DNA of 10,657 nucleotides from DATLBY01 sp035526665 (GTDB taxonomy: Bacteria > Acidobacteriota > Terriglobia > Bryobacterales > Bryobacteraceae). The stretch is taken from NCBI GenBank assembly GCA_035526665.1, contig DATLBY010000094.1, positions 1-10,657 of the forward strand, given 5' to 3'. Below the pieces are notes generated by a model. That model ran no database searches, was not told the origin of the DNA, and saw only the letters and a list, made by a program, of their open reading frames with translations. Positions 1-7,348 of the stretch are shown one piece after another (the first letter of the stretch is position 1; every line of letters starts with the position of its first letter). A program made the translations under genes and the position numbers.

Positions 1-724
1 CGGCAGACCGCTCCCCATCGAAGATCTCGTGCAGCCATTTACCCGAATGCGAATCTTCGCCGCAGTCGGCCAGCAGCAGACTGGCCACCGAGCTATTAGC
101 GAAGCGGACGGTCGCCACCACGGCGTCGGCGCCCCGGCCAGCCTCGGCATACACCCGGACCGGCTCGGATTGATTCAGCCAGCAGATCATATCCAGCACG
201 TGACATGCAGTTGCCAGAATCAGGCCGCCCCCGCGAACCGGGTCGCGCACCCAACTGTCGTCCGGCATCCGCTCCATTGCAAGCTGGCCGTGCGTCACCA
301 CGGGCGAGGAGACCATCTCTCGCGCGCGCATCACGGCCGGGGCGAAGCGGAACTTGAAGTTCATGGTAAATGCGATACCGGCCGCGCGCACCGCCTGGGC
401 GATGGAACGGCACTCCTCCACGTTCAGCGCGAGCGGCTTTTCCATCAGGATGTCTTTCCGCGCGGCAGCGGCCTGCAAGGCCAGCGGCGTATGAGAGTCA
501 TGGTGGGTGGCGATGACCACCGCGTCAATATCAGGATCGGCCAGCACCGTCTTGGGATCGCTGGTCGCGTACCCGCGTCCGAACTCCTTCTGCAGGGCCT
601 CGGCGGCAGGCAAGTTCAAATCGGCAAAAGCTCCGATCTCAATGCCTTCCATGTGCGCAGCATTTTCCATGTGCCGCCTGCCGATAAATCCGCAACCGAT
701 GCAGGCAATGCGAACTGGCTTCAT
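1..724 (-). CDS. Gfo/Idh/MocA family NAD(P)-dependent oxidoreductase (3' end beyond left edge)
   Basis: Cytoplasmic dehydrogenase of the Gfo/Idh/MocA family, whose members usually oxidise or reduce a hydroxyl of a sugar, inositol or sugar acid. I read 241 codons from ATG at 724 to the window edge with no stop, so the C-terminal third is missing (family about 330-390 aa). The N-terminus is a Rossmann fold with GCGFIG at residues 10-15 (GxGxxG). The family EKP motif is at 95-97, with K96 the expected catalytic lysine. A GGG...CHVLD stretch at 165-178 holds H175 and D178. The position that is Asp in classical members (GGGxLxDxGxH) is Ala171 here, as in a subgroup that keeps only the CH..D part. 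The start overlaps the stop of the FAH gene as ATGA, which implies translational coupling and the same operon. Substrate unknown. The family call is firm. Confidence 0.93.
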   Translation of the reverse strand, partial: MKPVRIACIGCGFIGRRHMENAAHMEGIEIGAFADLNLPAAEALQKEFGRGYATSDPKTVLADPDIDAVVIATHHDSHTPLALQAAAARKDILMEKPLALNVEECRSIAQAVRAAGIAFTMNFKFRFAPAVMRAREMVSSPVVTHGQLAMERMPDDSWVRDPVRGGGLILATACHVLDMICWLNQSEPVRVYAEAGRGADAVVATVRFANSSVASLLLADCGEDSHSGKWLHEIFDGERSA

Positions 725-1566
725 GCGGGACAGGGCTCCGTTCCCGCCACAACGGGGTTCCGCAGCACACCCAGCCGTTCGATCTCCAGTTCCAGCAGGT
801 CGCCTGGACAGATGGCGCCGGCCGCTTTGGGGCATCCGGTGGTGATAATGTCGCCGGGATACAGTGCCACGTATCCGCTGATGAATTCAATCAGCCGGGC
901 GACACCAAATGTGAGCCCGCTGGTATTTGTAGTCACGCGTGCCGTGCCATTCACCCGCAGGGTCATGCCGAGCGCCGGTTCTATCCCGGCTTCATCGACG
1001 GTGACGATGTAGGGACCCATGGGCGTAAACGTGGGCAGACTCTTACAGCGGAAGAGCGGGTAACCTTCCCGGATCTCACGGCTCTGCAGTTCCTGCGCGC
1101 TCACATCGTTCAGAATGGTGTAACCGGCGATGAATTCGGATGCTGCCGATGCCGGCACGTGCAGCGCTTTTTTAGCGATCACGATTGCCAGTTCAATCTC
1201 CGGCTCGATCCGTCCCAGGTTGGGCGGAAGCACCACCGGCTCCTCCGGACCGATTACCGATGTATTAGATTTGCTAAAGAAAATCGGCTCATTGGGAACC
1301 GGCAAGGTACTCTCTTGCGCATGCGCTGTGTAGTTGCGCGCCAGGGCGATGATCTGTCCGGGGCGCTGGAACGGCGCCTGGAATCGCAGCTTCGCCGGGT
1401 CAAGCGGGGGTCCATCCACTCCGGCAATCAGCTCGGGACTGAACTGGCCGCTGTCCAGCAGGCATTGTACCGATCCCGCAACGTGAGTAATATCCAGCCA
1501 GGGGCCGCCAGTTTTGGCGGCGGCAAGTTTTCGATCGCCGTCATAGACGGCGTTTGCTATGCGCAT
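721..1566 (-). CDS. Fumarylacetoacetate hydrolase (FAH) family protein
   Basis: 281-aa cytoplasmic enzyme of the FAH superfamily: Mg2+-dependent hydrolases, decarboxylases or isomerases that act on 2-oxo or diketo acids from aromatic or sugar-acid breakdown. The N-terminal part (1-65) is the small domain. The catalytic domain starts near residue 70 with ALARNYTAHAQE (74-85). EIE at 123-125 supplies the likely metal ligands E123 and E125, NDVSAQ at 153-158 supplies D154, and K175 lies in the usual lysine region. The motif normally reading TGTPxG is TGCPKAAG (243-250). The start lies 7 bp after the stop of the Asp-box protein, and the stop overlaps the oxidoreductase start (ATGA). No Shine-Dalgarno is visible; an A-rich stretch precedes the ATG. 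Pairing with a Gfo/Idh/MocA enzyme suggests a dehydrogenase plus FAH route for a sugar acid, for example like 2,4-diketo-3-deoxy-sugar-acid hydrolases, but that is inference. Family call firm, substrate open. Confidence 0.93.
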   Translation of the reverse strand: MRIANAVYDGDRKLAAAKTGGPWLDITHVAGSVQCLLDSGQFSPELIAGVDGPPLDPAKLRFQAPFQRPGQIIALARNYTAHAQESTLPVPNEPIFFSKSNTSVIGPEEPVVLPPNLGRIEPEIELAIVIAKKALHVPASAASEFIAGYTILNDVSAQELQSREIREGYPLFRCKSLPTFTPMGPYIVTVDEAGIEPALGMTLRVNGTARVTTNTSGLTFGVARLIEFISGYVALYPGDIITTGCPKAAGAICPGDLLELEIERLGVLRNPVVAGTEPCPA

Positions 1567-1573
1567 GAATTTT

Positions 1574-2809
1574 TTAACTTAGCTTGAAGGAGCTGCCTGC
1601 GAGAAAACGTGACCCGCCGAAATTTGTCCCGTCGTTCACCATGAAATAGTAGGACGCAAAAATCTGGCCGTCGTCCAGTTCCGTCGCCACCGGGTACCCA
1701 ATGTCGGAATACTCGGTGCTTACTCCCCGCACTTTTGTCCTTTGAAAGACGCTGGCGTCATCCCGCAGAATAATGTCCCGTCCCCAGCTCTTTCCTCCGT
1801 CTTCGCTCACGATCAGGCCCATGCCGCGCCGCGCCGAGATCCGCCGGGCGAACAGCACCACGATGCGGCCGTCGCGCAGTACCAGCGGGGTAGGCGACCG
1901 GTGCGACAACTCGTCTCCATAGAATGGATCCTGCGGCAACCACGGCGACGGTCCCGGCGGCGCAATCAGTTTCCGTTTGCTCCAGGTCTTGCCGCCATCA
2001 TCGGAGTAACACATTCCCAGCGGATAGTTGTAGCATTGCAGGCGGCCGCTTCGCAGTAGAACCAGGGCCGGGTAATCGTGCGGTTCGCAAATATGCGTCC
2101 GGTACTGCCACGACAGTCCGTTATCCGAAGAGCCATACAGGTCGACGCCGTCGCGGCCGCCGAAGGTGCGCATCGGAAAGAGATAAGTGTTATCCGGCAG
2201 GCGCACAATCGGAGTGTTGTCAGGCGTGGCGCTGTAACAGCCCGGCGGCGGAGTCAATAGCGTCGGAACTTTTTCCCAGGTGCGGCCTTTATCCTGCGAC
2301 CGCAGCGCGAACGAGATCATTTCATAGGCGCCGTAGCGGATCGGGCCCAAAAACGTGCGCGGAAACATCACGGCAGCTTGCGGCGTACTGAGGTCGATGG
2401 TTTCCCGCGGCGAGGTGAATGCCGATAAAAGGAACTTGCGGCGATCCTCCACCGGAGCCGCTTCGTTCCAGACCTCAACCTCCTCCTTACCCGGCCAGGT
2501 CCGTCCGCCGTCCAGCGACCGCTGCAGCAAGACGCTGGACCGGCTATGATAGCCGCCGTAATCATGCTGGATATCCGCCCGCTTCTCATAGGCGCAAGGA
2601 GCGTGATTGTGCAGCACGGCAATTTCGTTGTTGCCAAAATTGAAGATGCCGCCCTGGCGCGGGTGACCGCAGTAGGTGGTGCGGTCACCATGCATCTTGA
2701 TGTGTTCTACCTGTTGTATCCCTGCAGTCTGGGAGACGCCAGGCAGGGCTGAGGCGTGCGCCGCCACCCCCCACACGCAAGCCCCGAAAAATTCGCGTCG
2801 ATTCGGCAT
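1574..2809 (-). CDS. Tat-exported Asp-box (BNR) sialidase-fold protein
   Basis: 411-aa exported beta-propeller protein. The N-terminus has a twin-arginine signal (NRREFF at 3-8, then a hydrophobic stretch with Ala-rich end near residue 30), so folded export through Tat is expected. Five Asp-boxes (SxDxGxTW type) mark a six-bladed sialidase-like propeller: SLDGGRTW 98-105, SQDKGRTW 171-178, SSDNGLSW 227-234, SDDGGKTW 269-276 and SEDGGKSW 335-342. I do not see the RIP motif typical of true bacterial exo-sialidases, so the name sialidase describes the fold, not a proven activity; related propellers act on other glycans or only bind them. A GYPVATELDDG segment (371-381) precedes the last strands. 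It starts 3 bp after the stop of the TonB-dependent transporter with no Shine-Dalgarno, only an A-run, which suggests coupled translation. It probably processes the substrate that the transporter imports. Confidence 0.85.
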   Translation of the reverse strand: MPNRREFFGACVWGVAAHASALPGVSQTAGIQQVEHIKMHGDRTTYCGHPRQGGIFNFGNNEIAVLHNHAPCAYEKRADIQHDYGGYHSRSSVLLQRSLDGGRTWPGKEEVEVWNEAAPVEDRRKFLLSAFTSPRETIDLSTPQAAVMFPRTFLGPIRYGAYEMISFALRSQDKGRTWEKVPTLLTPPPGCYSATPDNTPIVRLPDNTYLFPMRTFGGRDGVDLYGSSDNGLSWQYRTHICEPHDYPALVLLRSGRLQCYNYPLGMCYSDDGGKTWSKRKLIAPPGPSPWLPQDPFYGDELSHRSPTPLVLRDGRIVVLFARRISARRGMGLIVSEDGGKSWGRDIILRDDASVFQRTKVRGVSTEYSDIGYPVATELDDGQIFASYYFMVNDGTNFGGSRFLAGSSFKLS

Positions 2810-2812
2810 TTT

Positions 2813-5779
2813 TTAGAAGAGAATTTTCAGTCCAAATTGAATTTCACGCGCCGGCCCCGTTCCAGTGATGCGCCCGAACGTGCTGGAATTCAGGTTCGTG
2901 CTCGGATTGCTGAAATTTGCATGATTGAATAGGTTGAACAGTTCGGTGCGGAACTGGAGAGTGGTGCGCTCGCGGATGACGGTGTTCTTAAACAGCGAGA
3001 AATCAAACGTCTGGTTCCCCGGCCCGGTAAGTACGTAACCGCCTACATTCCCATACTCCCCTTTCCCGTTGGGCGCGAAGGCCGCGCGATTGATGTAGTT
3101 ATGCAAATTTGAAGTACGGTAATCGTCTGTCCCGGCGCGGATATCTCCCCCGACATAATTCGGCCGCTGCCCCAGGTTCTGACCGCTTCCAAAGTTGTCC
3201 TTGCCGGCATCCATATTCAACGGAAAGCCGCTGCGGATGTTGGTAATGCCGTTAAGACGCCAGCCATTCACAAGCGCCCGGCCGATAGGATGCGCGGTGG
3301 CAAGCAGGCGCTGGAGCGGAAGATCCCAACCGTAGTTGATTGAAAGAACATGCGTCAGGCTGAGGGTGGTCCGTGAGCGGGAGCCGCGAATGTTGTTCGG
3401 ATCCTGGATGTCGTTAATGCCCTCTTCCGATCCGCCATAGGTCAGCGACTTGCCGTACGTGTAATGGGCGTTTAGCAGGAAGCCATGGCTGAATCGCTTG
3501 CGCAGGGATGTTTGCAGAGCGTGGTAAACCGATGAGCCGTTGTTAGCTTCGTAGCGGATCTGCCCCACCGTGGGAACCGGCCGCCGGCCATCCGCGCCTA
3601 CCTGGTTTAGAAACTGTAGCTGCAGTAGTTTGAGGCCCCGATTGCCGACATAGCCGACTGTGGCGACTAGATCGGGCAGCAGTTCCCGCTGGTAATCGAG
3701 GGTCCACTGCTCGCTGTAGGTGGTCCGGTGTTTCGGATCCGAGAGCAGCCGGCTCAGCGGCGCCACCAACTTTGAGGTGTCCAGCGTGGCGACATCAAAA
3801 GGATATTTCAAATTGGGAGTGTCGGCCCGATCAATCAATAAAAACCCGGGTGTCTGGGGCGGCTGCGTTAGATTGGAAACGTTGCGCAACATGTTTTCCG
3901 AGTAAAATACCCCAGCGCCCGCCCTCAGCACATCCTTGCGGCTCCCAAACATTTCCCAGGCAAGCCCCAGCCTTGGTCCGAAGTTATTCAGATCCCTGTC
4001 CCATAGCGGATCGCCCTTTTTCCGAAAGGGCCCGTAAGGACTCTCGACAACGTTATAGAGATTCCCGTTACTCTCCGTCGGTGGCGTGTAGTATTCCCAG
4101 CGCAATCCAAGATTTAGGGTCAAATGCGATGTCGCGCGTATATCATCTTGCACGTACAAACCAGTCTCGGTAGTTTGCATCCGCGTGACCGGTAGAAACA
4201 ATGTGTTCACGTTGATGCTCCGCGGACTGCTGTTCAGGAGATCGCTCAAGGTGTCCATGAAATAGATCGGGTTCTGATAGTTGGATCGTCCGTAGTGAAA
4301 GCGGCGAACTTCGAAACCTGTTTTGAGCGAGTGCCTGCCCATGGTGTGGGAAAAATTGTCCAGCAGCGTGAAACTCCCGCCGTTCGCACGCAGGAATTTC
4401 ATTGTAGTGGTGGAGATAAATCCGCTCAACTGCCCGGTGGCAAAGGGAGCGAACGAGGCGTAGGTGCGAGGTAGGTCCTGTTTGTTAAAGCCGAACCGGA
4501 CCTCATTGACGGACTGCGGCGTCAGAGTGCGCGACCACGAGAGGGTGGCGGTTTGATCCTGGCTGGGATAGGTTAGCCCGTTGACGGGAGAGAGGTCCGG
4601 CTGTACTACAAACGCATTCAGAATGGTATACCGTGCAAAAAGGTTGTCCCGCGAGCCGGGCGCGTAATCGAGCCGGCCCATGTACACGTTCTCGCGGCCG
4701 CTCCGCACGTCGCTGCGGCGGTGGATGCCGCGGTAGGGGTCGTTCGCGATAGGCTCGGTCACCGCGGGCATCAAAGTCAGGATCGGGGAATAGGCCGGGT
4801 TGGCGCTCAGCATCATGTCGCGTAGCAGCGCTGTGGGCACGGTCCCGGTAAGCTGCTGTCCGCGGACTTCGCGCGCGCCTTCCCAGCCACCAAAGAAAAA
4901 GAGCTTATCGCGGAGGATGCGTCCTCCCAGTGTCGCCCCGAACTGGTTCAGACGGAGTTTGTCCTTGGTCCGCGCGAAAAAGGTGCGCGCATCGAATCTG
5001 TCATTGCGGACAAATTCAAACACACCGCCATGAAATTGATTGGAACCGGATTTAGTGATCACGTTTACGCTTCCTGCGCTGGCGCGCCCGGTTTCGGCGG
5101 AGAAGACGCCTTGCGTGGTCTTGAACTCCTGGATAAAATCCTGGCTGATGATGTTCATGCGCGTCTGGCCGCCGAAGTTGCTGGTGGTGGGACGATCGGG
5201 ATTCGCGGCGTCGGTGCCGTCTACATTAATCGTCACGCCTTGATACGGCAGGCCATTGAATGTAATGGCGCCGTTGATTTGACCGCCGACCACCACGCCC
5301 GGTTCAAGCGAGATCAATTGTGAAAAGTTCCGGCCGTTCAGCGGCAGGTTATCCACTTGCCCGGAGCCGATCACCACGCCGCGTTCCGGAGTCTGAGTGG
5401 CCAGCAGCGAAGCCGCCGCCTCCACGGTAATGTGATCGCTGACGTCGCCGATGTGCAGACTGAAATCCAACTTCGCCTTCTGCCCGGCATCCAGCAGGAT
5501 TCCCGTCCGCACGGAGCGCTTGAATTTCGAGAGTTCCGCCGACACGGCATACTCGCCCACGCTAAGCAGCGGAATTTCAAACTCTCCGTTGGGGCCGCTC
5601 GCGGTCGTCTTAGCCACTTGCGTTGCTACATTGACGGCAGAAACTGTCGCGCCTGGAAGCACCGCGCCCGTGTTGTCCGTTACCGTCCCGAGGATGGTCG
5701 CCGTATTGGACTGAGCCAGCAATGGCGCCGAAGTAATCAACAGCAACACTCCCAAGCATGGATACATGCATTTTCCCAT
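2813..5779 (-). CDS. Oar-like TonB-dependent outer-membrane transporter with carboxypeptidase-regulatory-like domain
   Basis: Large outer-membrane beta-barrel protein of the kind expanded in Acidobacteriota, expected to import oligosaccharides or other bulky substrates with TonB energy. From ATG at 5779 it has 988 aa: a Sec signal peptide (1 to about 23, ending APLLAQ), a carboxypeptidase-regulatory-like beta-sandwich (about 27-120), a plug domain with LPLNGRNF at 145-152 and a GRASAGSVNVITKSGSN segment near 231-247, then a barrel ending in aromatic F. I prefer this start because GGAGGTG lies 7 nt upstream and the signal peptide is then clean. A longer form from 5812 (999 aa) also has AGGAGG, but only 4 nt away, and would overlap the upstream gene by 8 bp. 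No classical TonB box is seen and no SusD partner is nearby. It is the second gene of the operon, 25 bp after the CehA-like gene and 3 bp before the Asp-box protein. Confidence 0.95.
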   Translation of the reverse strand: MGKCMYPCLGVLLLITSAPLLAQSNTATILGTVTDNTGAVLPGATVSAVNVATQVAKTTASGPNGEFEIPLLSVGEYAVSAELSKFKRSVRTGILLDAGQKAKLDFSLHIGDVSDHITVEAAASLLATQTPERGVVIGSGQVDNLPLNGRNFSQLISLEPGVVVGGQINGAITFNGLPYQGVTINVDGTDAANPDRPTTSNFGGQTRMNIISQDFIQEFKTTQGVFSAETGRASAGSVNVITKSGSNQFHGGVFEFVRNDRFDARTFFARTKDKLRLNQFGATLGGRILRDKLFFFGGWEGAREVRGQQLTGTVPTALLRDMMLSANPAYSPILTLMPAVTEPIANDPYRGIHRRSDVRSGRENVYMGRLDYAPGSRDNLFARYTILNAFVVQPDLSPVNGLTYPSQDQTATLSWSRTLTPQSVNEVRFGFNKQDLPRTYASFAPFATGQLSGFISTTTMKFLRANGGSFTLLDNFSHTMGRHSLKTGFEVRRFHYGRSNYQNPIYFMDTLSDLLNSSPRSINVNTLFLPVTRMQTTETGLYVQDDIRATSHLTLNLGLRWEYYTPPTESNGNLYNVVESPYGPFRKKGDPLWDRDLNNFGPRLGLAWEMFGSRKDVLRAGAGVFYSENMLRNVSNLTQPPQTPGFLLIDRADTPNLKYPFDVATLDTSKLVAPLSRLLSDPKHRTTYSEQWTLDYQRELLPDLVATVGYVGNRGLKLLQLQFLNQVGADGRRPVPTVGQIRYEANNGSSVYHALQTSLRKRFSHGFLLNAHYTYGKSLTYGGSEEGINDIQDPNNIRGSRSRTTLSLTHVLSINYGWDLPLQRLLATAHPIGRALVNGWRLNGITNIRSGFPLNMDAGKDNFGSGQNLGQRPNYVGGDIRAGTDDYRTSNLHNYINRAAFAPNGKGEYGNVGGYVLTGPGNQTFDFSLFKNTVIRERTTLQFRTELFNLFNHANFSNPSTNLNSSTFGRITGTGPAREIQFGLKILF

Positions 5780-5786
5780 CGTCAAG

Positions 5787-5793
5787 CACCTCC
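5787..5793 (-). promoter_or_regulatory. Ribosome binding site deciding the TonB-dependent transporter start
   Basis: On the minus strand the bases read GGAGGTG, followed by 7 nt (CTTGACG) and ATG at 5779. This near-perfect Shine-Dalgarno with ideal spacing supports the shorter transporter start. A competing AGGAGG at 5817-5822 lies only 4 nt before the alternative ATG at 5812. Confidence 0.7.
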
Positions 5794-5804
5794 AAATAAC
5801 GAGC

Positions 5805-7244
5805 TCACTCATAACGCCTCCTGGCCTTGCGGCATAAGTTCAGCACTTCGGCCTTTTGCGGAGGAGTAAGCGCCTCCACGGGGAGGCGCTCGACTCGCTG
5901 AATCTCCGCGTCCACCCATTCCCGCAAAAATGCCAAAGCGTGAGGTGAGCGCCGCGCCGTCGGCCCCACATAGATGGGGCTGGTGTGAGCAAACCGAAGC
6001 GTACGCGGCTCCCGCTCGAAACAGCGTGCCACCATCCAGCCGCCGCTACTCACGCGGACCGAACCGGCCCCGTGGAGACGAGTGTTTCCCTGCTCGGGCG
6101 TAAATGTCGCCACCACTTCTCCGTCTACCACCACCTCAGCCCGTTGTAGCGGTGATCTCGACTCACACTCCAGCCGGATCCTAATAGGGGTGTTCCCCTC
6201 GGGCAGCACGGAACCGGGCACCTGATCATTCGCGGTGAAGGACAGCATAGGACCATTGGTCACAAAGTTTCGCCCGGCCTTCTGTCCCGACAGCCAGCTT
6301 TCCAGCGAGAATTTGCGGCCCAAATAAACGTAGGAGCGATTGTATCCCAGAGCGTTTTTCGCGACTCCGTTGGCCGAGCCTGCCGAAGCAGGAATGCGGA
6401 AGCCTGCCGAAAGATAAGTCGCGTAAAGATCCAGGATGTAGCGCCCGAAACCTTCCGTACCGGAGTATTTCGTCTCGTCGCGCGGCCGCGCCAAGGAGGC
6501 GCGCGTTGAAATCGTGTCCTCCAAAAAATGGTTGACGGCAACTCCGATCGTATCGGGCGGATTTAAGGCGGCCATCACAGGCGACTCCCACCAGATCACT
6601 TTTTCCAGGTCGATGAACGCGCCGCGATCCCGCGCCTCCTGCCAGGTGCGGCCCGGGGGTGGATATTCGGAATTTCTCGGATACAGCATCATGGGCGACC
6701 GCACGCCTACAAAGAGCGCTGCTCCCCAACGGCGTTCGTCTTCGCAGTTTGCCGGCCACGACCGTACTTGCGATGTGTCATTGAAACAGGTAATCGGGGG
6801 AGCCACATGCAAGTCACTGGCTTGCTGCAAAGCCTCCATCTCACGGGGGGCCCGGTGAACGTGCAAGTCTCCAGACCACCAGCCCCTGCCGGCCATATCA
6901 ACGACCCGCTTCAGCTGGATGCGCCGCTCCATTTCCCCGTTTTCCAGTGCCATGTCGACGAGTTCGTACTCCGGGCCGCGGTCGATCAGGGCGCTGGCGC
7001 TGCCCGGCGGCAGTGAGATGCGCGCGTGTCCCGGAACGATAACTCCCAATTCGGGAAAGTTTGGATGCGCTGGCAAGAGCCCCGTGACGGGAAGCGCTTG
7101 CTGCTGGGCATCCAGGATGCGGACGCGAGCGTGTGCCGTCCTGCCGTGCTCGTCCACTATGCGGAGCGATAACACGGCGGCTATAGCCGCCAGCGGACAA
7201 ACCATCGCCGCCGCCCACGCCGCCAGGAGTTTTACGAAAGGCAT
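5805..7244 (-). CDS. Exported CehA/McbA-like (PHP-type) metallohydrolase domain protein
   Basis: 479-aa exported protein. Residues 1-22 form a Sec signal peptide (likely cut after AIA). An N-terminal beta-sandwich-like region (about 24-115) is followed by a PHP-type domain opening with WWSGDLHVH (122-130), the conserved first metal motif (H128, H130) of the CehA/McbA family, which includes carbaryl hydrolase and many uncharacterised proteins. A later VAVNHF (235-240) offers H239, and FVTNGPMLSF (327-336) is the family's usual segment before a C-terminal beta domain (about 340-430). The motif that normally reads like DHN after the first strand is FNDTSQ (154-159), and the family's GSD is GSAN (289-292), so the metal site may be degenerate. 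It is the first gene of the operon, next to a divergent LysR regulator. No Shine-Dalgarno is visible and the predicted promoter lies very close. The enzymatic reaction is unknown; hydrolysis of an ester, carbamate or phosphoester bond would fit the family. Confidence 0.8.
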   Translation of the reverse strand: MPFVKLLAAWAAAMVCPLAAIAAVLSLRIVDEHGRTAHARVRILDAQQQALPVTGLLPAHPNFPELGVIVPGHARISLPPGSASALIDRGPEYELVDMALENGEMERRIQLKRVVDMAGRGWWSGDLHVHRAPREMEALQQASDLHVAPPITCFNDTSQVRSWPANCEDERRWGAALFVGVRSPMMLYPRNSEYPPPGRTWQEARDRGAFIDLEKVIWWESPVMAALNPPDTIGVAVNHFLEDTISTRASLARPRDETKYSGTEGFGRYILDLYATYLSAGFRIPASAGSANGVAKNALGYNRSYVYLGRKFSLESWLSGQKAGRNFVTNGPMLSFTANDQVPGSVLPEGNTPIRIRLECESRSPLQRAEVVVDGEVVATFTPEQGNTRLHGAGSVRVSSGGWMVARCFEREPRTLRFAHTSPIYVGPTARRSPHALAFLREWVDAEIQRVERLPVEALTPPQKAEVLNLCRKARRRYE

Positions 7245-7252
7245 CCAGTTAG

Positions 7253-7281
7253 GTCATATCGCCAACCTGCCACACTGTCAA
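7253..7281 (-). promoter_or_regulatory. Predicted sigma70-type promoter of the minus-strand operon
   Basis: On the minus strand a perfect -35 TTGACA (7281-7276) is followed by 17 nt and a -10 TATGAC (7258-7253, 4 of 6 matches to consensus). Transcription would start near 7246-7245, only one or two bases before the ATG at 7244, so the first message would be practically leaderless. That fits the lack of a Shine-Dalgarno there. Predicted from pattern only. Confidence 0.5.
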
Positions 7282-7319
7282 ATCAAGCATTTCGATCTCT
7301 GTTATCGAATGTGGCGATA
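7257..7319. repeat. 8-bp inverted repeat TATCGCCA / TGGCGATA spanning the divergent promoter region
   Basis: TATCGCCA at 7257-7264 is the exact reverse complement of TGGCGATA at 7312-7319. The left copy overlaps the -10 of the predicted operon promoter and the right copy overlaps half of the LysR-type palindrome. Centres are 55 bp apart, about five helical turns, so the arms could be contacted by the same regulator on one DNA face. Chance occurrence of an 8-mer cannot be excluded. Confidence 0.35.
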
Positions 7320-7320
7320 A
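7291..7320. promoter_or_regulatory. Predicted LysR-type operator: two overlapping 6-7-6 palindromes
   Basis: TTATCG-N7-CGATAA (7302-7320) is a perfect palindrome whose inner part is T-N11-A (T7305, A7317), the classical LysR-type recognition form. A second perfect palindrome, TTCGAT-N7-ATCGAA (7291-7309), overlaps it by 8 bp. The first is centred at 7311, about 65 bp upstream of the predicted operon start near 7246, the usual place for the LysR recognition site. The second, nearer site could be part of the activation site. Both also lie just upstream of the lysR start, so autoregulation is expected. Confidence 0.6.
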
Positions 7321-7348
7321 CCCGGTTTGTGATACGCTGTCCCGCATC

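Noticed and set aside
29..1012. Long plus-strand open frame across the left end
   Set aside because: It is the antisense of the oxidoreductase and FAH genes, whose minus-strand translations carry clear family motifs; the plus-strand product is Arg/His/Gly-rich with no recognisable domain.
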